Source of the DNA: Spirochaetales bacterium
Lineage (GTDB): Bacteria; Spirochaetota; Leptospiria; Leptospirales; Leptonemataceae
DNA: 64,000 nt
Assembly: GCA_024233935.1 (NCBI GenBank)
Contig: JACKOY010000004.1
Location: forward strand, 62,001-126,000
Direction of reading: 5' to 3'
In this document: piece by piece, positions 1-7,826 of the stretch
How the letters are laid out: the number at the start of each line of letters is the position of its first letter
Numbering within the stretch: the first letter of the stretch is position 1
Notes under the pieces: model-generated
Databases searched by the model: none
What the model was told of the DNA's origin: nothing
The model's input: only the letters and a program-made list of their open reading frames with translations
Position numbers and translations under genes: made by a program

Positions 1-411
1 AATATCTTCGATGAGGCCGATGATGCGCCGGACGATTTCCAGGTCGGGCAGGTCTTTGATGTGGTGAGCCCGAACAATCTCTTGAACGAGGAGTTTGATG
101 ACGTCCGGGCGTGCAATCAGCGTGTCCAACATGTAGTCGGAGATCTCGGCCAGCTTTTCGACGCAACTGACCTCCAGGGCCAGAATGCGTCGGATGCGTT
201 CTTCGAAGCGTTCCCAGAGCGATTCGAAGATGGCCGAAAGCACCCGTTCTTTGGCCCCGAAGTAGTGGTAGACCAAACCGTAGGCCACGCCAGCCCGATC
301 GGCAATGTCGGAGATACGGGTCTGGTGATAGCCCTTTTCGGCCACAACCTCGATGGCCGCGGCGAGGATATCGGACTGGCGTTCTCGTTTCTGTCGGCTG
401 CGGACGGGCAT
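1..411 (-). CDS. TetR/AcrR family transcriptional regulator (3' end outside window)
   Basis: The reverse strand reads an open frame of 137 codons from the ATG at 411 to the window edge, so the C-terminal ligand domain is cut off. The N-terminus has the classical TetR helix-turn-helix: a basic start (MPVRSRQKRERQ), then ILAAAIEVVAEKGYHQT, ISDIADRAGVAYGLVYHYF and a K-E-R-V-L-SAIF linker helix. These proteins are dimeric, usually ligand-released repressors. Two 18-bp inverted repeats lie just upstream of the start, which suggests that the gene represses itself and perhaps the divergent DUF971 gene. The effector is unknown. Family assignment is secure; the regulated pathway cannot be told from this window. 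Confidence 0.88.
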   Translation of the reverse strand, partial: MPVRSRQKRERQSDILAAAIEVVAEKGYHQTRISDIADRAGVAYGLVYHYFGAKERVLSAIFESLWERFEERIRRILALEVSCVEKLAEISDYMLDTLIARPDVIKLLVQEIVRAHHIKDLPDLEIVRRIIGLIEDI

Positions 412-475
412 GCTGGTATCGGCAAGTCACCGGAGTTCGGGGGCCCCCAAATGGCACCGGAGGCCACTTCCCAAT

Positions 476-493
476 ATTGACATCCATGTCAAT
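476..493. promoter_or_regulatory. 18-bp palindrome, probable TetR operator 1
   Basis: ATTGACAT-CC-ATGTCAAT is a perfect inverted repeat with 8-bp arms and a 2-bp centre. It lies 65 bp upstream of the tetR start, between that gene and the divergent DUF971 gene. Size and position are typical of TetR-family operators. Binding is inferred. Confidence 0.65.
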
Positions 494-494
494 G

Positions 495-512
495 ATTGAC
501 GTGTCAGTCAAT
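495..512. promoter_or_regulatory. 18-bp inverted repeat, probable TetR operator 2
   Basis: ATTGAC-N6-GTCAAT has the same outer half-sites as the neighbouring palindrome and starts exactly 19 bp after it, close to two helical turns. Two dimers could therefore bind on the same face of the DNA. The central six bases are not symmetric, so this may be the weaker site. Confidence 0.55.
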
Positions 513-568
513 TCCTTTTCCAGAAATTTCGTCGCAGGCAAAGCGCGCTCCCGGGAGCCTGCCGGACC

Positions 569-865
569 ATGCTCGACCGAATTCCCGACGATATCCGCTA
601 CGACGAGACCCACCTGCACATTCGCTGGAAGGATGGCCGCGACTGTTCGTATGAATTGCTGCCACTCCGCAAAGAGTGTCCCTGCGCCAGTTGCCGGGGC
701 GGTCACGGCGTGACCGTGAAACGAACCACGGACGCCATCACCACAATCCGCATGGTTTCCTGGAAGAAGGTCGGTCGCTATGCATTACAGTTTACCTGGT
801 CGGACAATCACGATCTGGGAATCTATACCTACGACTGGTTGCGGGAAAGGTGCGAGGGGCAGTGA
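569..865 (+). CDS. DUF971 domain protein
   Basis: A 98-residue protein made almost entirely of one DUF971 domain (the gamma-butyrobetaine hydroxylase-like N-terminal fold). Visible hallmarks are the start IPDDIRYDETHLHIRWKDG, the short Cys pair in ECPCASCRGG, and the conserved end VGRYALQFTWSDNHDLGIYTYDWLR. Standalone DUF971 proteins are widespread small cytoplasmic proteins, sometimes near iron-sulfur cluster genes; the cysteines suggest metal binding, but this is not proven. The gene is transcribed away from the TetR gene across the two operator-like dyads, so it may be a target of that regulator. No following gene lies on the same strand nearby. Confidence 0.85.
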   Translation: MLDRIPDDIRYDETHLHIRWKDGRDCSYELLPLRKECPCASCRGGHGVTVKRTTDAITTIRMVSWKKVGRYALQFTWSDNHDLGIYTYDWLRERCEGQ

Positions 866-903
866 GCCGGGATCAGACCTGCGCTGCGTCTCGGCTGTCC
901 GAT

Positions 904-1791
904 CTATCCTCCCGAACAGATTTGCGAGACCGCGATCGCGTACTTTAAGCTCAGATGGCATTCGACCGACTGGCGTTCCAGGTCGGTCAGGACCCTCTTG
1001 TACACGACGATCTCCGCGATATCCCCGTCGACCGGATTCCCTGTGGCGGAGTTCGCGGTTGTTCCGATGCGCGGCCCGGCGATTCCCCCATTCCAGTTAT
1101 AGGAGTCGTAGAGACTATTCGATGTGCTCGTGACGGTCCCATCCTGGGACCAGGTAACCGTTTGGCCGTCCACCTGCATAAACAGGATTCGAAACTGGTC
1201 CATTGAGACGCCGACTGTGGAGAGGAGGTCGCCATCGATGTCCCGGGACCCCTGGAAGACGTCGTTGCTGCCATTCACCCCAATCCAGAGCCACTCTGCA
1301 AAGACCGAACCCATATCGTTGAAGATGCGCTGGTTGGTCGCCGTGCTTGTCGTTTGCGCGACTACAAATATGGCCGGGCTGGCCGAATCCATGAATTCAG
1401 GAATGTCCATGAAGTCGGGTGTGACGGCCGGGGAGAAGCGCACGACCGGATTTCCGTTCACTACTCCCGTGCGGTACACCGGCTGGCGCCCCGCAGTTCC
1501 TTGAGCGGCGTCGAGTCCGTTGGTAGTCGAGTCGGGCCAGGCGCTCACCGGCGTGCTATCCGACTGGCCTATCGTGTCGGCCTTGAGCCAGAGGGCCAGC
1601 CCCGGGATTAGATCCGGGGATACCGGTGTGATCGCGCTACTTCCGGTAAGAAGAAGGAGCCAGCCAGACGCGTCTTCGCTTTCGTTTCTTTCCCCGCCGA
1701 TCGGCTGCATCCCGACGATCGGATGAAAGATACAAGCGCCAGAAAGCAACGGGGCGAGGGCGATACCGACTGACCGAAACGCCCTGCGCAC
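904..1791 (-). CDS. LamG/concanavalin A-like lipoprotein
   Basis: A 295-residue predicted lipoprotein. The N-terminus has a basic region, a hydrophobic stretch and an LSGAC lipobox at about residue 20. A second hydrophobic run (GWLLLLTGSSA) follows about 25 residues later, a feature shared by other lipoproteins in this window. The rest looks like a laminin-G/concanavalin A-type beta-sandwich: LALWLKADTIG, WPDSTTNGLDAAQG, GNPVVRFS, IFVVAQT, and the closing GDIAEIVVYKRVLTDLERQSVECHLSLKY, typical of domains that end in an ALS-like helix. These domains bind carbohydrate or protein. It probably sits on the outer membrane. It is divergent from the beta-propeller gene at 1966; the ligand is unknown. 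Confidence 0.72.
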   Translation of the reverse strand: MRRAFRSVGIALAPLLSGACIFHPIVGMQPIGGERNESEDASGWLLLLTGSSAITPVSPDLIPGLALWLKADTIGQSDSTPVSAWPDSTTNGLDAAQGTAGRQPVYRTGVVNGNPVVRFSPAVTPDFMDIPEFMDSASPAIFVVAQTTSTATNQRIFNDMGSVFAEWLWIGVNGSNDVFQGSRDIDGDLLSTVGVSMDQFRILFMQVDGQTVTWSQDGTVTSTSNSLYDSYNWNGGIAGPRIGTTANSATGNPVDGDIAEIVVYKRVLTDLERQSVECHLSLKYAIAVSQICSGG

Positions 1792-1965
1792 TCAGAATCT
1801 CTGCATCGAGGCGGGCCGCAGTCCAGCGGTTTTTCGCCTGGACCCCTGCTTCGTCCAGCGGGCGGAGTCTTTTTGCCCGGCGCAACAATATCCCTGAACG
1901 CCGGGATGTTTGCATTGACGGCCGGCACGGCTTTGCCCGATGCTCCCGCCGCTCAGCGGACCCAT

Positions 1966-3087
1966 ATGAACAAGCTGTGGTTCTGTTGGGTTTTGTTTTT
2001 GATGCCGGGGCTTCTTGCGGATTGTTTGCGGACGGACTGTCATGTCGCGGACGCCTCCTGTGACCCTCTGGCGATTCTGCTCTTAGAGCCGTACAGGACC
2101 CTGGTTCCGCGTTTTGTTTACGTGGCCAACACCGACAGTGGCGGGTCGATTCTGACGTATTCGATCGACCGGTTTACCGGCATTTTGACCCAAGCGGCAT
2201 CGCTGACGATCGACAGCAACCCCTACCATGTCTCGATTGCGCCGGATGGGCGTTTCCTGTATGCGCCGGCCTTCGGGGCCAACCTGCTCGACGTGCTATC
2301 CATCGACCAGGCCACCGGGGCGCTCGCGCTGGTCGGGAGTGTCGGAACAGGCACCAACCCGACCGGTTCGGCCGTGCACCCGAGCGGGAATTTCGTTTAC
2401 GCGGTTAACAACACCTCGCCGTTCTGGGTCTTTGCCTATCAGCGCAATCAAAGCACCGGTCAGTTGAGCTACAACGGGCAGACTTCGGTTGGGAACCTGG
2501 CGCGCTATATTGAAGTCCACCAGAACGGACTCTACGCCTACGTAACGGAGACCGGCGTACCCAGTGTGTCTGCTTTCACGATCAATCAGAGCAACGGTGT
2601 ACTTTCCGCTAATGGCAGCGTCGCGACCGGCGCAAACGTGGATGGCCTGGCTCTCGATCCGGGCGGCAAGAACCTGTACACCGCGAACTTCGTGGGCGGG
2701 GATGTTTCGATGATGTCGATCAACGAGGGGAACGGGACACTCGGCAGCCTCGGAACTATCGGGGCCGGCGCGCAACCTTACTATGTCGTGGTAGCGCCAT
2801 CGGGCTTGTTCGTCTACGCCCTCAATCAGGGTGGCGCCACAATTACGATCTACAGCCGGAGCACAGGCTCCGGGTTGCTGACTGCGACTGGAGACACGGC
2901 AATGACCGGCGGTACACCGGCCGAGGCCCAGATCGACCCCACCGGAAAATTCATGTACGTTACAAACAACGCGGGTACGGTTTCCATGTATGCGGTGGAT
3001 ACAACCACCGGTGCGCTTGCTTTCCTCGGAACCGTGCCGGCCGGCGCAGCTCCGAACGGCCTGGCGATACTTTCTTTGTATCAGTAG
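1966..3087 (+). CDS. Beta-propeller (YVTN/lactonase-like) lipoprotein
   Basis: The chosen ATG gives a 373-residue product with a signal sequence (MNKLWFCWVLFLMPGLLADC) and a candidate lipidated Cys at residue 20. The longer open frame upstream of it has no signal character. After a short Leu-rich stretch (LAILLL) come about seven repeats of roughly 45 residues, each with a YVxN/YAPAF strand and a phrase such as IDRFTGILTQ, IDQATGALALV, INQSNGVLSA and VDTTTGALAFLG. This is the pattern of the 6-phosphogluconolactonase/YVTN propeller superfamily. The enzyme residues of Pgl are not evident, so a binding or structural role at the surface is more likely. A broken paralogue lies at 3433-3740. Confidence 0.8.
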   Translation: MNKLWFCWVLFLMPGLLADCLRTDCHVADASCDPLAILLLEPYRTLVPRFVYVANTDSGGSILTYSIDRFTGILTQAASLTIDSNPYHVSIAPDGRFLYAPAFGANLLDVLSIDQATGALALVGSVGTGTNPTGSAVHPSGNFVYAVNNTSPFWVFAYQRNQSTGQLSYNGQTSVGNLARYIEVHQNGLYAYVTETGVPSVSAFTINQSNGVLSANGSVATGANVDGLALDPGGKNLYTANFVGGDVSMMSINEGNGTLGSLGTIGAGAQPYYVVVAPSGLFVYALNQGGATITIYSRSTGSGLLTATGDTAMTGGTPAEAQIDPTGKFMYVTNNAGTVSMYAVDTTTGALAFLGTVPAGAAPNGLAILSLYQ

Positions 3088-3190
3088 TCGGCCAGGTTTG
3101 ATCGATCGATGTGTATGGGCGAACGCAGGCGTTGTTTGAGCCGCCAGCAAAAAAGTTAGACAGGGTCCGCGTTGCCTGCCACGTTCAGTC

Positions 3191-3394
3191 ATGCCGAAGC
3201 TAACGTTGCTTGCACTGCTTACGGCTCTATGGCTCTCGTGTCTGCACTGGAACGAAGACAACAGCTACCGCGGAGACATTGGCTTTTGTACGAGCGATTA
3301 TGCCTTCTGTTATTTGGTGTTCTCCACTGCCGGCAACAAAGGCGAGGCGGCCAATTGCTCCACCCGGTATGCCATCTGCATGGGGCATTTTTGA
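3191..3394 (+). CDS. Small Cys-rich putative lipoprotein
   Basis: A 67-residue open frame beginning with a plausible lipoprotein signal (MPKLTLLALLTALWLSC) and followed by a 50-residue mature part with four more cysteines (in GFCTS, AFCYL, ANCST and AICMG). It recognises no family I know. Small Cys-containing lipoproteins recur in this window (see 4285 and 58813), which favours a real gene. Against it, there is no convincing ribosome binding site and it is short. It sits between the intact propeller gene and the propeller remnant. Confidence 0.42.
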   Translation: MPKLTLLALLTALWLSCLHWNEDNSYRGDIGFCTSDYAFCYLVFSTAGNKGEAANCSTRYAICMGHF

Positions 3395-3432
3395 GCGGTC
3401 ACTATTTTTCGGGAGGGCCGCGGAGCGCCTTG

Positions 3433-3740
3433 TTATGGGAAGAGCATCGATTCGAACGCAGCCATGACTGCTATGGCCTGGGCTCCTGAACCAGCCGGGA
3501 GCGTTTGGAGCGCGGTGAGATCGCCAGTAGACTGATCAATGGAAAAGACCGAAAGGTTGCGCTACCCGAGTTGCCGACGTACAGAAAACGACCGCGGGGA
3601 TCGGTTCCAATGCCGATGGAATTCACCGAAAAAGGTGTAAGGGGTTGCTCACGGAAGTCGAAGAAATCGGCGTCAACAACCCGGTGGGGCCACCCGATAG
3701 GCGTAACTTGCACCGACCCGCTCAATGAGAGCGCCCCCAT
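3433..3740 (-). pseudogene. Frameshifted 3' remnant of a beta-propeller gene
   Basis: Read on the reverse strand, one frame gives NSIGIGTDPRGRFLYVGNSG and then stops making sense; switching frame at about 3558-3566 restores the family pattern as NLSVFSIDQSTGDLTALQ, followed by TLPAGSGAQAIAV and a TAA stop at 3435-3433. The restored tail matches the last blade of the intact propeller protein (PTGKFMYVTNNAGTVSMYAV ... GTVPAGAAPNGLAI). So this is the last one or two blades of a paralogue, broken by an indel and lacking its 5' part. A long open frame continues upstream to 4157 but has no propeller character and is the antisense of the His-rich gene. The 5' border is approximate. Confidence 0.72.
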
Positions 3741-3780
3741 ACGTTCGTCGCTTCCACCTGGCAGGGGCGCGTCTCTAATA

Positions 3781-3810
3781 AGAATATTCGTATTTGACAA
3801 TTTTATGCAT
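3781..3810. promoter_or_regulatory. AT-rich putative promoter/operator of the zinc operon
   Basis: A markedly AT-rich island in GC-rich surroundings, holding an AATA-N4-TATT dyad (3783-3794) that runs into a TTGACA -35-like hexamer at 3794-3799. It lies just upstream of the His-rich first gene of the zinc uptake operon. A Fur/Zur-family repressor site would be expected here, but the match to a Zur box is poor, so the regulator is a guess. Confidence 0.35.
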
Positions 3811-3827
3811 AGAGCTTTGGTGGTCCT

Positions 3828-4214
3828 GTGTTGCGCTGCTTCGTAACGTGCTTGCTGAGCCTGTGTCTGGTCTTTTCCCAGGCGGCCGAAGTCCTGCATC
3901 TTCTGATCTTCCATGGCGGCCACGCCAACGAAGGCCGCGAACTCGTGCACGAGCACGAGCACGAGCACGAGCACGACCGGCGCGGCCATTGCGCCCACGC
4001 GACGGCGCATGAGAGCCCGGCGCTTCAGGCTCCCGACGACGGCTGCCCAATCCACGAACTGGATATGCGAAGTCCGGCCGGAGTCCTGACGGCTTTGCCG
4101 AACGTGCGCTCCGCCCGGGTCACGATTGAGGCGCCGCGCTTCAGACCGACACCTCATGCGCAGGGCGTGCAGATCGTTGCCGTCGCTCGCGGTCCCCCCC
4201 TCTTCTCCTCCTGA
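3828..4214 (+). CDS. His-rich exported protein of the zinc operon
   Basis: A 128-residue product starting at GTG 3828 (an in-frame stop lies at 3810). It has a hydrophobic signal segment (MLRCFVTCLLSLCLVFSQA) and then a metal-binding stretch: LIFHGGHANEG, an HEHEHEHEHD run encoded by a 6-bp tandem repeat, and RRGHCAHATAHE. The C-terminal half has no recognisable domain. Such His/Glu runs bind Zn, Ni or Co loosely and are common in proteins beside ZnuABC-type transporters. Position as the first gene of the operon running to 8685 suggests a periplasmic zinc buffer or chaperone. The function is inference from composition and context. Confidence 0.68.
   Translation: MLRCFVTCLLSLCLVFSQAAEVLHLLIFHGGHANEGRELVHEHEHEHEHDRRGHCAHATAHESPALQAPDDGCPIHELDMRSPAGVLTALPNVRSARVTIEAPRFRPTPHAQGVQIVAVARGPPLFSS
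3948..3974 (+). repeat. 6-bp tandem repeat encoding His-Glu pairs
   Basis: Four exact copies of GAGCAC follow a leading CAC, encoding alternating His and Glu inside the His-rich protein. The unit is a multiple of three, so slippage would change the number of metal-binding pairs without shifting frame. Confidence 0.85.
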
Positions 4215-4284
4215 AAACCAGTGGGTCGAATCGGCCCGGGGCCTTTGTGGCCCGTTTACAATTCTTTACCAGTGAGGAATAGTT

Positions 4285-4929
4285 ATGTTATCGTGCATCT
4301 CCAGGCAGAACCGGCCCGCAATCCTGGCCGGCACCGCCCTATCTTTTTTGCTGTTTCGTTGTGACCTCTTTCAGAAAGAGAGCGGCTCAGATCTGAGCGC
4401 GCTGGCCCTGGTTCTGGCCGGCTCGTGTAACTGTCAGATTGGGAATGTTTGCTTCTCAACTTCCGGAAGTGTCCCCTGTCAGAGTGGCGTCGCCAGCGGC
4501 ACCGGCTCCTTGATCGCAAGCAGTCTCGTCAGTGACGATCTGTCGGTTCAGGTCACTTTCCAGCTGAGCAGTGGCGGCCAGTTAGAGTTCATCGGCGGCG
4601 CCAACCCGAACTCGACATTTGATTCCAGTGCCGGTGCAAACATCACCATCCCGGCGACGGGAAACCTCAAGTCCACATCGGATGGAGGGGCCGGAGTGGC
4701 CGGCCCGGGAACGGCTGCAGTGACCTATTGCATGGAACACCATGTGGAAGAATCGCCGATCCACCAGATTCTCGACAAGGCGACCTGCGCTTCGAAACTC
4801 GCCACCGCGGCCAGCTATGAATACGATGCCAGCGGGCCCAGCGCGGCCGGCGGCAGGTGGGGATTCATCTTAACGAACGCGCAGATCTCCGGGATAACGC
4901 GAAATGCAAGCCGATTCTTCACGGAATAG
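4285..4929 (+). CDS. Putative lipoprotein in the zinc operon
   Basis: A 214-residue protein with a GAGGAA ribosome binding site 6-7 nt before the ATG. The N-terminus has a signal with a possible lipobox (LSFLLFRC, Cys at about 26), then a second hydrophobic run (LSALALVLAGS) and a Cys-rich motif SCNCQIGNVCFSTSGSVPCQ. The same C-x-C ... V-C ... C-Q pattern recurs in the small lipoprotein at 58813. Later residues include YCMEHHVEESPIH, a possible metal-binding patch. No known family is recognised. The stop lies 26 bp inside the next gene, so the two are probably translationally coupled. A role in zinc capture is inferred from context. Confidence 0.62.
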   Translation: MLSCISRQNRPAILAGTALSFLLFRCDLFQKESGSDLSALALVLAGSCNCQIGNVCFSTSGSVPCQSGVASGTGSLIASSLVSDDLSVQVTFQLSSGGQLEFIGGANPNSTFDSSAGANITIPATGNLKSTSDGGAGVAGPGTAAVTYCMEHHVEESPIHQILDKATCASKLATAASYEYDASGPSAAGGRWGFILTNAQISGITRNASRFFTE

Positions 4930-6226
4930 GCGCAGAGACGCACGCCCGGGGCGAGCGCTCTTCTGCATGCTGTTTTTGGTTTTTACGTTCGTAGGCCTCG
5001 CTCTGGCGGAGACAGAGCCGGGGCCTGCGGCGCCGGAGCAGCCACTTCCGTCCGACCAGCAGACGCCCGATGCTGCTCCCGGCTTGCAGGAGCTTTTCGA
5101 TCAGCAGCTCGAAGGGAACGAACCACAAACGGAACCCGAGGAGACGTCCGAAGGTCTGCGCATCGGGGAGGGCCACACCATCTCCTATCAACAGGGCGGC
5201 TACAACATGGCTCTGGATATCGCTGCAGCTGCCGACTTTGTCGGCGCCTGGGATAACGATACACCGGCTTCCACCAAAAACGAATTTGAAATGCGCGAAG
5301 TGGAGCTCTTGTTCACCGCCTATATAGATCATCTGGCAAAGGGAGTTGTTTCTCTGGCCGCCCATCGGGAGGAGGGCGAAACACTGCTTGAGGCTCACGA
5401 AATCTACTTCGAATTTCCCAACTTTTTTCTGCCGAACACGTCTGCCCGTCTCGGAAAAATGTTTTTGGATGTGGGGCGCCTGAACTCAATTCACCGACAC
5501 GATTGGCCATTTACAAATGCGCCCGCCGTGCATGAAAACCTGCTGGCTTCGGAAGCCGCGGACGATACCGGGCTGGAGCTGAGTTTTCTATTCCCCTGGA
5601 GTTTCTGGCAGGAACTTACTGTCGGCGTCTACAACGGCAAGACTTTCGGACATAGCCACGTGGAAGGCGATACAAAGCAGAATCCGCTCTTCACCGCTCA
5701 TCTGAAGCAGTTTATACCATTCACGGAAAACCTCGGTGATCAGTTCGGATTTTCCTATTTGCGCTTTCATCCCACCACCAGTTCGAATCAGGTCAGCCAT
5801 CAGTACGGATTCGACCATACCATACGATGGGACCCGTCTACCGAATACGGCGGCGAGTGGTGGACCGAGGTCTGGTATCGGGAAACGCGCGAAAAGAACG
5901 AGCGACGGTTCGATCCGCCGGCTGTGCCAATCGAAACCAGAGTGGGTGCTTACTCCTACGTGGGGGCGCGCTTCTTGCGGGAATGGACCGTCGGCTACCG
6001 CTGGGGCTTCTTTACGAATCCAAACTTTCGAAACGATCGCGGCCAAAAGCAGATTCGAAATGGTATCGAGCAAAACGCGATCATTGTTTCGTATCACCCT
6101 TCGGAGTTTTCAACATTCCGCGCCACCGCAGAACGAACCACCGAGCGCGAGACCGGGAAAAACACGTATCAGTACTATGCTCAGGCGGACTTCATACTCG
6201 GGTTCCATCCTGCGCACGAGTACTGA
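4904..6226 (+). CDS. Outer-membrane beta-barrel protein, zinc operon
   Basis: A 440-residue protein with a signal peptide (hydrophobic core ALFCMLFLVFTFVGLALA), a Pro/Glu-rich linker to about residue 85, and then a region of alternating amphipathic strands rich in Tyr, Trp and Phe, ending in an aromatic-rich strand (YYAQADFILGFHPAHEY). This resembles porin-like barrels found beside zinc ABC transporters in gram-negative bacteria. No TonB box or plug domain is seen, so it is not a TonB-dependent receptor. It overlaps the preceding lipoprotein gene and sits 14 bp ahead of znuA. It would plausibly pass zinc across the outer membrane to the His-rich protein and ZnuA. Specificity is inference. Confidence 0.7.
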   Translation: MQADSSRNRRRDARPGRALFCMLFLVFTFVGLALAETEPGPAAPEQPLPSDQQTPDAAPGLQELFDQQLEGNEPQTEPEETSEGLRIGEGHTISYQQGGYNMALDIAAAADFVGAWDNDTPASTKNEFEMREVELLFTAYIDHLAKGVVSLAAHREEGETLLEAHEIYFEFPNFFLPNTSARLGKMFLDVGRLNSIHRHDWPFTNAPAVHENLLASEAADDTGLELSFLFPWSFWQELTVGVYNGKTFGHSHVEGDTKQNPLFTAHLKQFIPFTENLGDQFGFSYLRFHPTTSSNQVSHQYGFDHTIRWDPSTEYGGEWWTEVWYRETREKNERRFDPPAVPIETRVGAYSYVGARFLREWTVGYRWGFFTNPNFRNDRGQKQIRNGIEQNAIIVSYHPSEFSTFRATAERTTERETGKNTYQYYAQADFILGFHPAHEY

Positions 6227-6240
6227 AACCAGGAGAAATC

Positions 6241-7191
6241 ATGACGCGTACCAAGAAGAAAGGGGCCGGGAAGCAAGGAATCACATACGCTTTTCTGATC
6301 GGCCTCATCACAATATTTTCAACGCCATTGCGTTCCCAAACATCTCCCCTGCAGGTTGTCGCGACGACGACGGACCTGGCGTACTTTGCGCGCGAGGTGG
6401 GCGGAGAGGACGTGCAGGTGGCCGCCCTGCTTTCAGGAACGACCGATCCGCACTACGCGCGGGCCCGGCCGGATTATATAGTGCGCATGAATCAGGCCGA
6501 CCTATTCGTAGTCGTGGGCCTGGAACTGGAAATAGGCTGGGTTCCTCCGCTGCTTCTGAATGCGCGCAATCCGAACATCCTTCCCGGGCGTCCTGGCTAT
6601 CTGGACGCAAGCACCGGTGTCGAGATACTGGGACGGGCCACGCATCCCGTCGATCGTTCGATGGGCGACGTCCATGCAAAGGGTAATCCGCATTACTGGA
6701 CCGATCCGTTGAATGCGGTCATAATTGCCCGCAATTTGCGCGATCGGCTATCCCGTTTGCGGCCCGAAGCCGCGGACCGTTTTGATGACCGGTATCGGAG
6801 GTTCTTTGAGCGCGTTCGCAACCTGACGATCGAGCAGAGCGAGGCCTTCGCCCCCTATCGCGGGCTGAGAATTGCCGAATACCACAACGACCTGGAATAT
6901 CTCGCGCGCCGCTTTCAGTTTCAGGTCGTGGCGCCGATCGAAGAGCGACCGGGTGTTGCCCCGTCGGCGCGATACCTGGAGACCGTAAGCGAGCAGCTTC
7001 GCGCCAGCCAGGTGCGAATCGTCTGTGTGACCCCGGTGCAACCGCAACGCCAGGCCGAGAGCGTGGCCCGTGAGATTGGCGGGCGGGTCGTAGTCATGCC
7101 GACGTCCATTGGGAGCGAGCCAGGAATAGATACCTACGAAGACACGATCCGCACCATGCTGGAGCGGTTGCGCGGGGCGGCCCGACCTTGA
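6241..7191 (+). CDS. znuA: Zinc/manganese ABC transporter, substrate-binding protein (ZnuA/TroA-like)
   Basis: The ATG at 6241 follows a CAGGAG site and gives a 316-residue product with a signal peptide (FLIGLITIFSTPLRS). The open frame continues upstream, but that part is antisense-like to the barrel gene. It belongs to the cluster 9 (A-1) binding proteins: LQVVATTTDLAYFAREVGG at the start, and four candidate metal ligands, His in DPHYARARP, His in GNPHYWTD, His in AEYHNDLEY, and Asp in PGIDTYED. The His-rich loop of E. coli ZnuA is missing; the separate His-rich protein at 3828 may replace it. It acts in the periplasm and delivers the metal to ZnuB. Zinc is favoured by context, but manganese or iron cannot be excluded. 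Confidence 0.82.
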   Translation: MTRTKKKGAGKQGITYAFLIGLITIFSTPLRSQTSPLQVVATTTDLAYFAREVGGEDVQVAALLSGTTDPHYARARPDYIVRMNQADLFVVVGLELEIGWVPPLLLNARNPNILPGRPGYLDASTGVEILGRATHPVDRSMGDVHAKGNPHYWTDPLNAVIIARNLRDRLSRLRPEAADRFDDRYRRFFERVRNLTIEQSEAFAPYRGLRIAEYHNDLEYLARRFQFQVVAPIEERPGVAPSARYLETVSEQLRASQVRIVCVTPVQPQRQAESVAREIGGRVVVMPTSIGSEPGIDTYEDTIRTMLERLRGAARP

Positions 7192-7826
7192 CCAATGGCT
7201 TGCCCCCGATGTTTGTTGCCCGGGACCTCTTCTGTGGCTATGGGGGCCGGCCTGTCTTAGGCCCGTTGAATCTGGAAATTCCGGTCGGGGGGAGTTGCGC
7301 TCTGAAGGGTCCCAACGGCGGTGGGAAGTCCACGTTGCTGCGAACCCTCGCGGGCTTGCTCCCACCTGTTGGAGGAAGTCTTTCGCGCGCACCCGCGCGG
7401 CTTGCTTACGTTCCTCAGGATCATCCGGTGGATCAGGTGCTGCCCGTTACCGTGCGTTCCTTTTTGCAGGCCAGCGCAGGCCTGTTGCTTTCGCATAGTG
7501 AACGGGGCCGCCGGTTGGACGAAATTCTGGAGACCTGGGAGCTAAAGGAACGTTCGGATCTTCTTTTGCGTGAGTGTTCGGGCGGGGAACTCCGTCGGGT
7601 CCTGTTGGCGCGGGCCTTTCTGGGGCGACCGACTGTGCTATTGCTCGACGAGCCGGGCACCGGCCTGGATCGAGCAGGGCTTTCGTTGCTCTGGGCCACT
7701 CTATCAGAGCAGCACCGCAGTTGCGGTGTCACTCTGGTCGCGGCCGTGCACGATGAGGCCGGTCCACGTGATCTGTTTACGATTCGCATCCCACTGGGTC
7801 AAGGTCCGGCTTCCGATGCCAGCTGA
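7188..7826 (+). CDS. znuC: Zinc-type ABC transporter ATPase (ZnuC-like)
   Basis: A 212-residue ATP-binding subunit. Walker A is GPNGGGKST (near residue 42), the signature is CSGGELRR, Walker B is VLLLDEP and the switch His is in AAVHDE. The start may be TTG 7188, which overlaps the znuA stop (TTGA), or ATG 7209 giving MFVARDL. The signature has Cys and Glu where LSGGQ is usual, as is common in metal ABC transporters. It powers uptake with ZnuB at the inner membrane. Overlap with both neighbours shows a tightly coupled operon. It lacks the C-terminal extension of E. coli ZnuC. Confidence 0.82.
   Translation: MTNGLPPMFVARDLFCGYGGRPVLGPLNLEIPVGGSCALKGPNGGGKSTLLRTLAGLLPPVGGSLSRAPARLAYVPQDHPVDQVLPVTVRSFLQASAGLLLSHSERGRRLDEILETWELKERSDLLLRECSGGELRRVLLARAFLGRPTVLLLDEPGTGLDRAGLSLLWATLSEQHRSCGVTLVAAVHDEAGPRDLFTIRIPLGQGPASDAS

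Noticed and set aside
117..467. 116-residue reverse open frame over the TetR gene
   Set aside because: It is out of frame with the TetR helix-turn-helix, which reads from 411 to the window edge.
3471..4157. A 228-residue reverse open frame taken as one gene
   Set aside because: Its N-terminal part is antisense to the His-rich gene, and its C-terminal part is a propeller remnant that needs a frameshift to read sensibly.
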